The notes below the pieces were generated by a model, which saw only the letters and a list, made by a program, of their open reading frames with translations, had not been told where the DNA came from and searched no databases. A stretch of DNA of 64,000 nt from Sclerotiophoma versabilis (Eukaryota > Ascomycota > Dothideomycetes > Pleosporales > Didymellaceae): the NCBI GenBank assembly GCA_012274445.1, contig JAAROD010000093.1:248001-312000 (forward strand), read 5' to 3'. Every line of letters starts with the position of its first letter. Position 1 is the first letter of the stretch. Made by a program: the position numbers and the translations under genes. Shown piece after piece: positions 10,849 to 22,151 of this stretch.

Positions 10849-11638
10849 GCTAAGTCTAGAATGATCAAGGTTGTGGCATTGAATTACGCATGGCCTCCTT
10901 GTTTTAGCGGAGGATCAATTGAAACCAGAGTATAGACACAACTTGTTGTACACAGCACTGTTAGTTAGTTTGAAACGCTTGGTCTATGGTGCTACAGATG
11001 CCCTAGTCTGCTGAGTGTTCTTGTTGATATGAGGTTTGTTCTTCGCCTTACTGTACAGTACCTCTTGCTGGAGCTGGGCAACTGTTGGATCTGGCGTAAC
11101 GTGACTCACCATCGAGTTGATCACTCTGCAGGGACGTGGCGATGGACCTGATTCATTTATTCAGCGTCGACGCGCTAGCAATCTCGCCGTGTGCTGTGTC
11201 TCGGATGGTAACTCGGATGGTAAGCAAGCCAACAGGGTTCGTCGCTCTACCGCACGGGCGGCAGATGCGATGCTAAGAATCGCGCTGGCAGCCGCAAAAG
11301 TCCATACGATGCGAGGACACACCTTACCGTGGCTCACGCAGGGGCAGCCCTCTCGCGCTGCAACGGCAGCTGCGCAATCCTGCAGAGGCCACAGATCCTG
11401 TGCTGCGACGCTGTCAGTCTTCGTACAGCACAGCATCGCATTCATAAGTTGATACTCTACGCCATCACCTCTGTCCCTGATGTAAGGCGGGCGCAGCTGG
11501 ACAATCAGTACATGCACTCGCTCTCTGCGCGTGTTGACGTTCGTTGTACACTACATCTCCCCATATCACAGACAGTATCGACTCTTCAACTGCTCCATTC
11601 GCCATCTGCGCCAGCCTGTGCTACGACCATCAGCACCA
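10849..11638. other. Promoter region of the bZIP gene
   Basis: About 790 bp between the F-box and bZIP genes with no supported coding sequence. TACTGTACAGTA (two overlapping TACNGTA) lies near 11051. The length suggests a long promoter or 5' UTR. Confidence 0.4.
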
Positions 11639-12244
11639 ATGGCGGCTTCTTTCAGCACCCAGGCTCTGTCTCGAGACAGCTGGAAGCACATAGGCGACCT
11701 TGCTGAACGTCGCAGGATGCAGAACCGCATCGCCCAGCGCACCTACCGTATGATCTCTGCGGTCGACCGACGACAGGACGACAGAACGACAGAACAACAG
11801 GCTGACACCCGTCTAGGCAAGAAGCTCAAGAAGAAGCTGGAGGATCTGAAGAGTCGTGTCGCTCTCTCTGCTGCAGCGACAGATCAGACTGCGCTTGTGG
11901 AAAGCTCACCTCCACCGGCTGATGAGACGGTGCGCGGCGGGCAACACACGCCTGGACATGCAGAGTGTAACGTGCAGCCGCCTCGGTATACTACACAGAC
12001 CTCAAGTCCTCCGCTTACTCCTCTGTGTGCGGACTTGGCGCCTCCACTATCAGTCGAGGCCGCGCCAACACCGCTCGAGTCGTTCTTTACTCCCTGCTTT
12101 ACGATGCCTCACTTGGACTACCCTACTGAGCTCCTCGGCCATCCGCCTGTCCACCCACACGAACACCATGTCTACGAAGACTCCAGTCCGTTCAGCGCCG
12201 GGTACAAAGCCATGACTGGATCTTGCCGGTCTGCGCTGGGATAG
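11639..12244 (+). CDS. bZIP transcription factor
   Basis: Two exons: 11639-11747 and 11817-12244; 178 aa. The spliced basic region reads ERRRMQNRIAQRTYRKKLKKKLEDLKSR, shown here in parts: AERRRMQNRIAQRTYR from exon 1 and KKLKKKLEDL from exon 2. This is the N-x-I-A-Q-R-x-Y-R signature of a fungal AP-1-like/DUF3425-type bZIP. The 69-nt intron (11748-11816) starts GTATGA, has the branch site GCTGAC at 11801 and ends CTAG. It is a multiple of three and has no stop, so an unspliced transcript would still be read through (see findings). ATG 11639 is in a good context (CACCAATGG). The region after the zipper is Pro/His-rich and likely a transactivation or unstructured domain. Nuclear; target genes unknown. 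Confidence 0.8.
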   Translation: MAASFSTQALSRDSWKHIGDLAERRRMQNRIAQRTYRMISAVDRRQDDRTTEQQADTRLGKKLKKKLEDLKSRVALSAAATDQTALVESSPPPADETVRGGQHTPGHAECNVQPPRYTTQTSSPPLTPLCADLAPPLSVEAAPTPLESFFTPCFTMPHLDYPTELLGHPPVHPHEHHVYEDSSPFSAGYKAMTGSCRSALG

Positions 12245-12248
12245 CCAT

Positions 12249-12542
12249 TCAAACAGTCCGAGACTCAGGCTGCTCCGCTTGGGCGTAGAGGCGACGATTC
12301 TGGAACGCTCGTATCGCATGTTCGAGACCGTGCAGCACGTGTCTGGCCTCTCGAAGCAGACTGCAAGCTGATGCGCGTCTTTGGTGAAGACGGGCCCGTC
12401 TTCCGCGCAGCATGCGGTTGTCGGCCTCTAAGGAAGCGAGCGTCTGGAGCTCTTGCTGACGTCGAAACGAGTCCACTCGATCGATGAGGTCGTCAAGATC
12501 AAAGCCGTTGGTCATGTTCGGGGTAGCGGGTAAAGGCGGCAT
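12249..12542 (-). CDS. Small coiled-coil protein
   Basis: 97 aa, no named family recognised. Residues 14-80 are strongly helical and rich in Leu, Arg, Glu and Gln with heptad-like spacing (LDDLIDRVDSF, LASLEADNRML, LREARHVLHGLEHAIRAF), consistent with a coiled coil. Its stop lies only 4 nt from the stop of the convergent bZIP gene. The C-terminal pattern A-x-H-x-V-L-x-x-L-x-H-A resembles that of the protein encoded at 12998-13375, so the two may be distant relatives. It could be a partner for the bZIP zipper, but that is a guess. Confidence 0.4.
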   Translation of the reverse strand: MPPLPATPNMTNGFDLDDLIDRVDSFRRQQELQTLASLEADNRMLRGRRARLHQRRASACSLLREARHVLHGLEHAIRAFQNRRLYAQAEQPESRTV

Positions 12543-12997
12543 GAGGTGAGTTCTGATTGTTGGTAGGCGCAGTGCTTGAGCGTTTGTCGGTGCCTGAGCT
12601 ACCAGAGCTGTGAGGATGTGGTTTTCTCGCCGACTTCAGCTTGGTACAGGTGTGTGTCGGTCAGCTAGAGAAGATACATGAGCCTGCACCCACACTCCAA
12701 ACAGCTCGGCAAGCGTGATGCAATTCGGCCTATGAAAGACTTTCCAAGCGTAAAAACAACGTCAAGCGCAACGTAGTTCGGGTCCTGAAATGGCACACTA
12801 CTTGCTAATGGTGTTGCTCTATGTATAGAAAACGCTGAGGCTGCCAGGGGCGTGATCCGGACCCCCGAAGTGTCCCAAACCTGGCCATCGTGCTCCCATG
12901 TGACTAGAGACACATCGATGGCCTTCTGTAGATGACGAGACGGTAGCAGTGCGTCGCTGTCCGCTCCACCTACCTTGATCTTCACGCTGCCCCAGCC

Positions 12998-13375
12998 ATG
13001 CATCCCGAGATACGAGAAAAGATCCGCGCACAACTCTCCATCCCCGGCGTGCGACCGTCCTCTCCGCGCGCTATTGAACTGCCTTCTTCCGTCTGCTCTG
13101 AGGAGATCGCGTGGTGCGGGGATGCGCATAACGGTGGGAGGAATGGGCTGCTTAGACTGGACGTCGCCCAGCGCCTGGAGCGACAGACATGGGACAACGA
13201 GCAGCTGAGGGCGCTTCTTGAGCGAGAGCGTGAAGCACACCGCGACAGCGTCCATGCTCGGACGTACATTGTAGCGCAGGCAGAGCACGCCGTGCAGGTC
13301 CTGCAGCACGCACTCGAAACGTACAAGAAGCTGGCTGGAGAGGTCGGAGCAGATCCCGCACAGCAAGTGGCATGA
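12998..13375 (+). CDS. Small coiled-coil protein
   Basis: 125 aa from ATG 12998, family not recognised. The N-terminal half is non-repetitive; residues 55-115 are a likely coiled coil (LDVAQRLERQTWDNEQLRAL, LEREREAHRDS, QAEHAVQVLQHALETYKKL). The opposite strand is also open over 12665-13366 but has no helical or domain signal, so I prefer this strand. A spliced upstream exon is possible. It lies between the bZIP cluster and the MFS transporter, and ends about 210 bp from the convergent MFS gene. Confidence 0.4.
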   Translation: MHPEIREKIRAQLSIPGVRPSSPRAIELPSSVCSEEIAWCGDAHNGGRNGLLRLDVAQRLERQTWDNEQLRALLEREREAHRDSVHARTYIVAQAEHAVQVLQHALETYKKLAGEVGADPAQQVA

Positions 13376-13586
13376 TGCTCGGTGATGGCAGTCAGATATA
13401 CGACGCTACATCCTTGACAAGCAGTGTCGCGTAGAGTGCATGTTTTTAGCTCGCGTAGGATAGATATTATTAGCTCGCGTAGAGTATATGTTTCTAGCTA
13501 CACGTGATGTCTCGCCGAAGCCCAGATTCCACCACTCCACGTCTCCTTGTAAACCACCCAGAGAGAAGTCTCCACCAGCCGGCACG

Positions 13587-15724
13587 TCATCGCGCTGTGT
13601 ACGATGCCGGCAAAGCCTTGTCCATGCTGTACTTCCGAATCAACAGACTGAGCACCAGCGCGCTCGCTGAGACACCCGTCATCGAAATGAAGACGGACCG
13701 GAACCCCTCCACGTAGCTTTCGCGGATCGCACTCTTGGTCGGATCGGTGTCTGCCATCGCCTGAACGATGCGGACGTAGCGCTCGGAGTCTTGGGCGATG
13801 GCCGTGGGCAGACCGAACTCGGCCAATCTACGGGCCATGGCGTTCTGGAAGAGGTTCCCGGACAGCTCGAGGCTGGTCAGTGCGCTGTAGCGAGCTCGCG
13901 TCAGGCAGGGCAAGGGGGCAGACGACTTACAGCAACCCCGAGAGGCATCCCTACGCTGCGCATGAAACCGTACATGCTGGCAGCCATTGCGCAGTCCTCG
14001 GCCTTGGACATGGCCTGGATACCGACGTTGATGCTGGTCAGGACCATGCCGCTGCCTACACCGAAGACGGCCAGAGCGAACGAGAAGAGCGGCCAGCTGG
14101 TGCGCAGATCGAAGAGCTGGAAGAGCCCGCACGCGATGGTCGTGATGATCCAGCCGGCCCAGATGGCCCATCGGAAGCGCGCGAGACGCGTGGTGAGCAT
14201 GGCAACAGCAACAGAGCCTGGCACGAGGAGGAAGAGCGCAGGGAAGAGAGCGACGCCAGCGCGGACAGGAGAATGCCCTCGGACGGCCATCGAATAGAAA
14301 GGCAGGTAGTAGAGAGCGGCGAGGAGCTGTCATACTGTGAGCGATGCTGTGTCTGAGCGATGTGGGAATGCTTACCACGAAGCCGTTCGCGAGCGCGCAG
14401 TAGAACGCAGCGAGCGAGCTGCAAGTGCAGAAAAGCGACAGCGGCAGCAAGCTGCGCGGCCATACATGCCTCTGCGACAAGAGGAAGACGCCAATACCAA
14501 TCAAGCCTACTGCCATCGGGGCCAGAGTGGCGGCTGACAGCCATGGATGCTGGACGCCGCCCCAGGACGTGCCGACGAGAAGACTGGTCGTGCTGCCCAC
14601 GAACAGAGCCGCACCGAACCAGTCGATGTGTGTCAGTCTCTGTGTGAGCGTGCGGTTGGGCGCAGGCTCGAGTCGGACGCACAGAGGCGCTACCACAAGA
14701 CCAACGGCGCAGAAGGGAAGGTTGACGTAGAAGCACCATCGCCACGACGCCTTCTCCGCGAGGCAGCCGCCGACGACCGGGCCAACGATGCTGCCGACCG
14801 ACCACGAGGCCAGCACGAGGGAGAAGTACTTGGGGCGCTGTCTCAAAGGCACGATGTCGCAGAAGATGACCTGGGCCATGGTGATGATGCCTCCGCCACC
14901 GACGCCCTGGATGCAGCGCCCTGTGAGCAGGACGCCGAAGTCGTGGGCGACGGCGCAGAGGGCAGTACCAAAGGTGAAGAGCACAAGAGACGCGACCAGC
15001 TGCCGCTTCCGGCCAAACGACTCAGAGATGGACGCGATAACCGGCTGGCTGACGGCCGAGGTGAGGAGGTACGAGGTGCCTGCCCAGAAAGCGTCCACTG
15101 AGGAGCCGTGGAGCGAGTGTGCTATCTCCTGTCGCAGGTCAGCTGCAACGAAGAAGGCGTGGTGGGGAAAGCAGCTCGCGACCTACCGGCAGGACGGTGA
15201 CGAGGATGGTCGCATCGAGTGAGACCATCAGCGATATGAAGCTAAGACTGCTCATGACGAGCCATTCATTCTTCTTTGGCGTCCCTGCAGTTGCCGATTT
15301 GAGATTAGCAGGTATGGCAAGGTGAAGGCGATCGACGTTTTGCGCTTTGCGCTTTGTGCTTTGACGCTACGTACACTTGTCGGCAACATATACGCCGCGC
15401 TGGGCTGTAGCTGCCGTACCAAAGTCGAGCAGGGGGTCCGCTGATGCTGGGGTGAGACAGAGTGCAGGTTCGGGTGGAAGGCGGCGGATCTTGACTGAGT
15501 TGTACGAAGCCACTTAGTGAGTTCACGCAGCTGACATGGCAGTTGGGCGCCCAGCACGTACCTCTGTACTTGTTGTAGTCTACGGCCTTTTGCTGTGGAG
15601 GTGGAGGGAAGTACGGTTGAGAGAAGTCTGGCCGAGGAACGTCTGGCTGAGTCAGGTCTGACTGAGCCGGATACCTCGTCGGGCTTTGGAGGGACGGTAT
15701 AGCGGCTGCAGCGCTGCTAGACAT
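13587..15724 (-). CDS. MFS drug:H+ antiporter (DHA2-like)
   Basis: Five exons: 15724-15562, 15284-15187, 15128-14376, 14326-13931, 13865-13587 (introns 277, 58, 49 and 65 nt); 562 aa, frame preserved throughout. The joins restore family motifs: KYRG/TPKKNEW then DATILVTVLP/EIAHSLHG, NGFV/LLAALYYLP, and LGVA/LSGNLFQN. Signatures include SESFGRKRQ (loop 2-3 motif A), GRCIQGVGGGGI (antiporter motif) and SVGSIVGPVVGG. About twelve to fourteen membrane spans are expected, so a plasma-membrane or vacuolar exporter of toxic compounds or secondary metabolites is likely; the substrate cannot be read from sequence. It shares a divergent 750-bp promoter with the POT transporter. The first intron is unusually long and could hide a small exon. 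Confidence 0.85.
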
Positions 15725-16478
15725 GATCCTCGCTAGACGTTGAGGCTAGGTTGAGAGGGTCGTCGACGTTTACACCCAGCACCCGCTGCTACGAGCAAGG
15801 AGCAAGTTCAATCGGAAGAGGGGGCTGGCAGAAGTTGTCTGAGTCTATATGTTGTCAGGCAATGGTGAGCTGATAGGCAGTAGTTGAGGGCTCTCCAGCA
15901 CAGGCCCGTGCCATGTAGTCTGGAAGGTCGACAACCCTTGCAGCTCTCAATGCGACGAGTTGTAGCCAACAAGAAGACGTCTGGCGCTGGCAACCACGCT
16001 GACAAGGGTCTAGGGAAACCAAGGCGCACTGCAAACTGAGCTAGGGCGACGTCCACTGCCGTTCATCGGCAGCGTAGTTCAGAGCCACCTCACGTTTGCT
16101 GCTGATGCGGCCGACCCTTGCGCAAGTTCACGAACGAAGGAGCTGGTTGCGCGGCCAGCGTGATTATGGTAGGTCTGTAAAAACGTGCTCAGAGCGTAGA
16201 GCTGCTGTACGGTACTGTACGGTACTGCACCGTGCCGTACAGTATGGTCTATGCACCATAGTCTATGCAGGATATACTTGACCTGTCGCTTGCCCCAGAT
16301 ACGGCTTTTGACTTCGCTGCATACTGTATATGGGAGACAGCGGTACACACGTAGCTGCTTCTCGTTAGCGTCATCACTGGGCTTGATCCATCCTCCATCT
16401 CTTGCTTCATCCAATACTATTCCCATTCAAAGGCGTTGGCTTGCCTCACACTCACCCACCGGTCAAGCAGTTCCCCCG
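15725..16478. other. Divergent promoter region, MFS/POT
   Basis: No supported gene. Shared upstream DNA of two divergent transporters; it contains the TACNGTA cluster listed separately. Confidence 0.5.
16208..16244. promoter_or_regulatory. TACNGTA cluster in divergent promoter
   Basis: Four copies of the palindromic heptamer TACNGTA (starts 16208, 16213, 16218, 16238), three of them overlapping by two bases, about 235 bp before the POT start. A regulatory role is inferred only from the palindrome and the recurrence of the same pattern in other intergenic regions of this window. Confidence 0.35.
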
Positions 16479-18665
16479 ATGTCTTCTCCTGTTGAACAAA
16501 GCAGAAGGTGCGTCAGTCTAACGGTGCGGTGTGATGGCTGTGGGGCTAAGAAAAGAGGCAGCAAGCTACCAGGTCGCGCCAAAGAACTGCGGCGTGTGAG
16601 AGACGACGTACCTTGGCGGCTATGGGTCGTGGGCATTATAGGGTTCTGGGAACGAGCAGCATTCTGGGGATTGACCGCGCCGTGGCGTACGTGTTCCGAA
16701 CCTGGCTCGCGTTGAGTATCCGCTGAAGATGGCGATGCTGATCGCTCGACGCGCAGAGAACTACATGGAGCATCCGCCACACCGTGGGACGCAGCGTGAA
16801 CCCGGAGCTCTTGGTCTTGGCCAAGCGATGGCGACGCGCATATACTGCGCTTTCTACCTGTTCTACTACGTCACGCCCATCATCGTGGCCATTGTCGCGG
16901 ATGGCTACCTCGGGCGCTACGCTACCCTTGTTGTCAGCGCGTCCCTGTACTGTCTGGGATGCATCGTCCTGACGACAAGTTCCTTGTCGAGTAGCCTTGA
17001 GAAGGAATGGGGTGTCCCCGGGCTCGCTGTCGCTATGGTCTTGATCGGTTTGGGCGGAGGGGGCTTTCGTGCTATCATGGTCCCATTCATCGCCGACCAA
17101 CAAACCAGAACAGAGTCCAGGTTGGTGCAGCTCGAGACGGGAGAGCTAGTGATCACGGATTACCAGATCACTCTGCAGTATATCTACAACCTGTACTACT
17201 GGTAAGCTTGCCACCCTAGACTGCGCAATCGTCAATTGACCTTTGTTCGTTCGTGCAGGATCGGCAACATCGGCTCGTTATCCTGGTTCGCAACGGTGTA
17301 CCTGGAAACTCACGTTAGCTTCACAGCTGCATACGGGCTTACGCTAGGCTTCATGCTCATCGCATTGTGCATGCTTGTCGTTGGCAAGCATCACTACGGT
17401 ACGTTCGTCACGCGGTGTAGCCCTTCAGTCTAGCTTACTGACCCTTTCCAGTCAGGGTCGCTAGCGAGCAGAACGCTCTCCCCGAAGCCATCAAGATCAT
17501 CGCTTGTGCGTGTCGAGAGGGGTTCAAGATGGCGCACGCAGATCCCGTCTACCAGCTTGAGCGCCGCTCGAGGGTTGTGTCGTGGAGTGGCCAGCTTCTC
17601 AACGAACTGACCCGGGGCCTCCAAGCTTGTCGAGTATTGTAAGGCGTCATCAACGCGCGTGACCACTGAACCACTGCTGACTCGTAGTCTAGAGTCGCCT
17701 TCGTCATGTTCTACATCTGCTTCGACCAGATGCAGAACAATCTGATCTCCCAGGCCGGCCAGATGAAGACCAACGGCACACCGAACGACTTGCTGCCTGC
17801 CATGAACCAGGTCGGCTGTATCGTGCTCGGACCCGTGATACAAGAGCTTCTCTATCCCTTCCTCCATCGCCGTCGCCTCTACCCGACGCCCATAACACGC
17901 ATCACCGTTGGCTTCGTCTTCATTTCACTCTCTATGCTGTATGCTACTGCTGTGCAGGTGCTCATCTACAGGTCGCCACCCTGTTCTGGTCAGCCAGGGA
18001 GCTGCGGTCCCAGTTCGATCAACGTCTGGGTTCAGGCGCCGCTGTACTTTTTGATTTCAGCTGGCGAGATCTTTGCATACGTGACAGCACTCGAGTACGC
18101 CTTCGACCACTCACCAAAGGAGATGAAGGTGGTTGTGCAAGCGATCGGCTTGCTCATCGGCGGCGTAGGCTCTGCCTGTGCGATGGCGTTGACGGCAGTG
18201 GCACACGACCCATACCTTGTCGTTTTCTACGGTTCACTGGCCGGAGCCATGGCTGTCACAACGGTCGTATTCTGGCTTCTTTTCCGCCGATGCAATCTGC
18301 AGCAGACGGCCGCGGACGATGAGTCCAACCAAGACGATGCTGTCCCCAACCCGTCGCATCATGTCCTGCGCAACGCTACGAGCCGGGTGTCAAGCGCAGC
18401 GCCGTTTCTGAAGCCCATCGACGTCGGCGGCCCGATCAGGTTGCCTAGCAGGAGTGCTTCACGCTCGTCGCGAAGCTTCCATCTCGGGAGCCAGTCTGCC
18501 AGCCGAACGCCTAGCGTGCCTCGAAGAAGCTCAAAGCGACAACGAGTAAGAGCTGTACGAATTAGCGTTGACGGAGGTCACTGCTGCTATCCAGTAACTG
18601 TGGACTGGAAGAGCCCTTCATTTGGCAAGCAAGGCACCGACTTCCATTCCCTTCGGGATGGGTGA
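16479..18665 (+). CDS. POT/PTR2-family peptide transporter
   Basis: Proton-coupled oligopeptide transporter. Exons 16479-16686, 16757-17201, 17259-17398, 17452-17638, 17693-18665 (introns 70, 57, 53 and 54 nt, most with CTGAC/CTGAT branch sites); 650 aa. Splices rebuild family motifs: TAPW/QNYMEHPP, NLYYW/IGNIGS, GKHHY/VRVASEQ, RGLQACRVL/VAFVMFYICFDQM. GLGGGGFRAIMVPFIADQ matches the second POT signature region. The first helix reads GFWERAAFWG, so the ExxER proton-coupling motif lacks its first Glu. The C-terminal tail after the last span (about 80-100 residues, Ser/Arg-rich) is long and runs up to the cyclin relic. Plasma membrane. Divergent from the MFS gene. Confidence 0.85.
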
Positions 18666-19165
18666 TTTCTGAGCCTTTCTTGGTAGGAGACAGGTCTCGC
18701 TCCCGATCAGCATTTGAGGCGCTTTCCCTGGAGACTTGTTCCGTCACAGTCTGTTTGCTAGATGGCATCCTCGGAAAGCGGCAGGTGGTCGAGGGCGACG
18801 CAGGACTGGCAGCTGTTGCAGCCAAGACTGCCCGCACTTGTAAAGGAAATACTGTCTGGGTGGGAGGCAGAGATCTGTTCGAAAGGCATAAGGCTCAAGT
18901 GCTAAGACTTACTTACCAGAAGGGTCAGAGAAGCTCTCTGTCCTTCCTGGATCAGCTCTGCAGCGACTCAGTTGGCGACCCATCATCTCCGCTAGACCAG
19001 TTTGCTAGTCCGCAGATAATGCAGTTTTCATTCTGGAGGTGTCAATCTTTCATCCAGACTTGAGTGGGCGAGTCCCTAGCATTGCAGTCGCTGCAGCCTG
19101 TTTTCTAGCGGCGTCTATAATCGATGGAGCACCACGGGGTTGTCTGTCTGTGCCGCCTAAGGCCG
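18662..19165 (+). pseudogene. Cyclin relic
   Basis: Reads LSLETCSVTVCLLDGILGKR, then AGLAAVAAKTA, DLFERHKAQVLRL and SLSFLDQL, collinear with the cyclin box of the gene at 38478-39361 (LSVQACFLAVHLLDRVLGER, VLAAVLVKTA, FFRRKEVELLKVL, PLLFLHEL). The frame ends at 19063, but from about 19059 another frame continues PSIAVAAACFLAASIIDGAP, matching SSAVAAAAYCLAVSMVEEAP. The homology therefore crosses a frameshift, and the N-terminal part is missing or altered. A decayed paralogue on the opposite strand, 20 kb from the intact gene; it directly abuts the 3' end of the POT gene. Confidence 0.7.
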
Positions 19166-20224
19166 CAACAACGGCTCTATAGGTGCCAAATCAACGCGGG
19201 GGACGCGCGATGGCCTATAGAGACCGTTGCGAGCATTCGCAGATATTCTTGAAGCTTTTGGTGATGCTAATTCTAAAAATTGACCTCTCGCTGTTTGTCG
19301 TGTTATTCTTTGGTCATGACGGCAGAAGAAGCTTCGAGAAAGGTGCTGACGTCCCCACCGCGGTAGCGAGAAACCCCCTGTCCAGAGATGGAACCACTCC
19401 TAAACCACATTGATCTCCATCATCACGTATAGACTATTCGTTACCTGTATAAATCTACTCCTTAGCTATTGTGATGCATGCTGCCACCATGCAATAAGAA
19501 TGATACGACGATAGTGACCTTGCTGTTGTTTGTTACGTGCGCGGCATCAGACGCTACCTTAGCTTTGCGTCCTTGTTCTTCCCCAAACGTCTTCCCTTTC
19601 CCTTGCCAGAGCTCATAGGCAGTAGAGTCCATTCATGGGCACACCTGGCTCACTTGTCAGCGCATCCAGCTGCGCGAGTCGTGAGCTACAGCAGTTCTGC
19701 AGCAGCGTAGCATCTGCGCCAAGCAACGGGCGTCCGAGCGTCGAGATTCGCGATGCTGACACAGTTACCAAAGCCAGGTCTGGTGTATTTTACGCTAAGC
19801 CTAGCTAGGTAGGTGTATGTTTCTGTCTAAACGCAGCATAGCGTCGTTTTGCTTACAAGCTTACACTTACACCTACACGTCTTACGTGCTAGCTGAGTAG
19901 CCGTTCTCTAAGAACATTACTTTCTGTAGTGTATCATCTATATTACTAGCTGTCCTGCAGTCTTGCTAGTGCCGCACACCGCCACAATTGCATGCACGCA
20001 GCGAGCTGGCTGTGCTTAACTGGCTGCTACCAACAGAAGCTGTCGCGTTATGACGCTTGTTACTGTAACAACAAAGCGGAAGCTTGTTTTCCTTGTACTG
20101 TATTGACCTACAGGCTAAACCATAGCGGGTGATAATGATGTGCGGCAAGAATAATACTTGTTTTCTATTTCTGTGCTCTTCTACTTAACCATGCTAAGAC
20201 CTTTGCCCTCTTGCGGCCTAGTGC
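19166..20224. other. Intergenic, no gene seen
   Basis: About 1 kb between the cyclin relic and the NLR pseudogene without a supported gene. Two TACTGTA heptamers occur near 20061 and 20095. Confidence 0.4.
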
Positions 20225-22151
20225 TTAAGCTAGACTGTTGGGTATACTTGAACATTGACTTAGAGCTGACGAGCTTGGCATAGTTAGCTTTGGCTGAGAG
20301 CGCTCTTGCTCTTCCGACTTCTGTTGTCGAAGCGTGATAGCGAGATTATACATCGCCGAGATGGTGGCAGGATGCTCTTCGCCCAAGATCCGCCTCCGCT
20401 TCTCCAGCACCTCCTTCTGCACCTCTGCTGCCTCTTCCAGATGTCCTTGCTGTTCAAGCGTGGCGGCGAGGTTGTTCATCGCCGAGATGGTGTCAGGGTG
20501 GTCTTTGCCCAGCAGTCTGCGCCGCGCTTGCCATACATACTCCTCAACTGCACGCGTTTCTAGCCACCGTCCCAGGTCTGTCATAAAATCTCCCACACCT
20601 GCTACCTCGTCAATTACATCTTCTGCAACTCCGTGCAACCTGTCACTCGCTCTGGTCAGCGCTGCAAAGCTCCCCATCACGTGCGGCACTAGGCGTAGCT
20701 TGTCGTCTGGCGCAGGACTACAGCCCTCTATCGCCTAGACAACGAGCCCAAACGCCGCCTGGCTGTACTTGCTCTGCTCTTCTGCCGCAAGCCGGTCGTG
20801 GCCCCAAGCATGCACCAGCTTGTGCATCGCATAGCTCTGCTGCTCTCCCTTCCATTGCACGAGTGAGTACTTCTGCAGCACTGCAAAGCACTCTTCGATC
20901 TTGTACACGTCTACTGGTTGCTGTAGAGAGACTAGGCTCTTCCAGCTGGCGGCTGCCTCGTCCCCCGCATGTTCTGGGCTAGCCGTCTCATTAACGTCAA
21001 TACAGAACAGCTCGAGGTAGATGTCGTCGAAGCTCAGGAACGACAGCAGCGTCATCAGCACTGCCGCCTCTGCACACTGCCCAGCAACAGCAGCATACGA
21101 CGTCTCCCACGTCGTCAGCACGCTTTTGCTGTACTGATGCACCAAGCTTACAGGCTTGCGTTGGAGCAGATCTCGCCGTCGCTGCCTGTACTCCGGCAGG
21201 TACGCCTTGATGTTGCTCTGCAGTCGCGGCGTCGATCCGACGTACGTCGCAGCCAGCGCCAGGCACCCAAGCTCTTTGACGATGCACAGGACATCGTCTC
21301 CAACTGTCGTCTCGTGGCGCGGTATGCAAGCATACCTCTGGAACAGCTCAGCTGCCTGCCCCGCCTCCATCTCGCCCACCTGCACCCCCTCCAGCCGTGT
21401 CACACCTTTCGCTGTGCTGCTGCGACTCGTGACAATAACGTCCAGAGACGTTGTACTTGGGATAAAGTGCCTGATGTTGATGTACCCCTCCACTCCCTCG
21501 TCCTCGATCGTGTCGGCGCCGTTAAACACCATCAGCAGCCGCCCTTGCTGACCCGCGAACCAACTCTTCACACCAGTCACAGCATCCTCAACGCTAGTCG
21601 CTGTCTCAGCCCCAGCAGACGCGTGCAGACCGAAGAGCGTCTGATACAGGCGCACAAAGTCGCGCTCCAGCGACTCCTTGCGCCCTGCCTCAATCCAGAA
21701 CGTCGCCTTATACTCGTTGCGGTGCTGCTGCACGTAGTCTAGCACCAGCTGCGTCTTGCCCGCCCCGCCGAGTCCCCACACCACGAGCGTCCTGGTGCCG
21801 CTGCCTGCAGCATCGCGGCTGAGTTGCGCGTGGATCTGGTCGTGCAGCGGGCGTCGTGCGACGTATGCCCTGACGGGCTCGAGCGCAGCGTGCGCGAAGT
21901 GGCCTGCAAAATCAGCGCGGGCTGCTGTTAAGGATTCTGCGTGTTGTAAGCTCTGAGGTTTAAAGAGATGCTAGCAGCGTTAAGATGCGCTCACTGAAGG
22001 TAAGGCCCACGAAGTTGCCCTGGAAGACTGTTGCTCCACTTGCAGCGTGCGTCGCGCCAAAGCGGGACCCTTCCTGTCGGATCTGCGCCTCGCTAGATCG
22101 CCCGTCTTCCCGCTGCGCAGGCGGATATTGTGGTTACGAGAACAGCTCCAT
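20225..22151 (-). pseudogene. NLR pseudogene (amyloid-like motif, NB-ARC, short TPR)
   Basis: Inverted, broken copy of the NLR at 30524-32996. In order on the minus strand: ATG at 22151 followed by an in-frame TAA at 22134-22136; the amyloid-like segment (GSRFGATH...FQGNFVG, about 22071-22005); the same intron position (donor near 21990, acceptor TTTTGCAG|GC); a linker RPLHDQIHAQL; P-loop GLGGAGKTQL; and NB-ARC to 20735, where a TAG interrupts FGLVV. The frame resumes after it (PAPDDKLRLVPHVMGSFAAL) with about two TPR units before diverging. The copy also lacks five residues after CLALA. It lies head-to-head with the esterase gene, 411 bp apart, suggesting the original gene pair was here. Confidence 0.85.

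Noticed and set aside
12665..13366. A 233-codon minus-strand frame opposite the second coiled-coil protein
   Set aside because: No recognisable motif; the plus strand gives a much better coiled-coil prediction.
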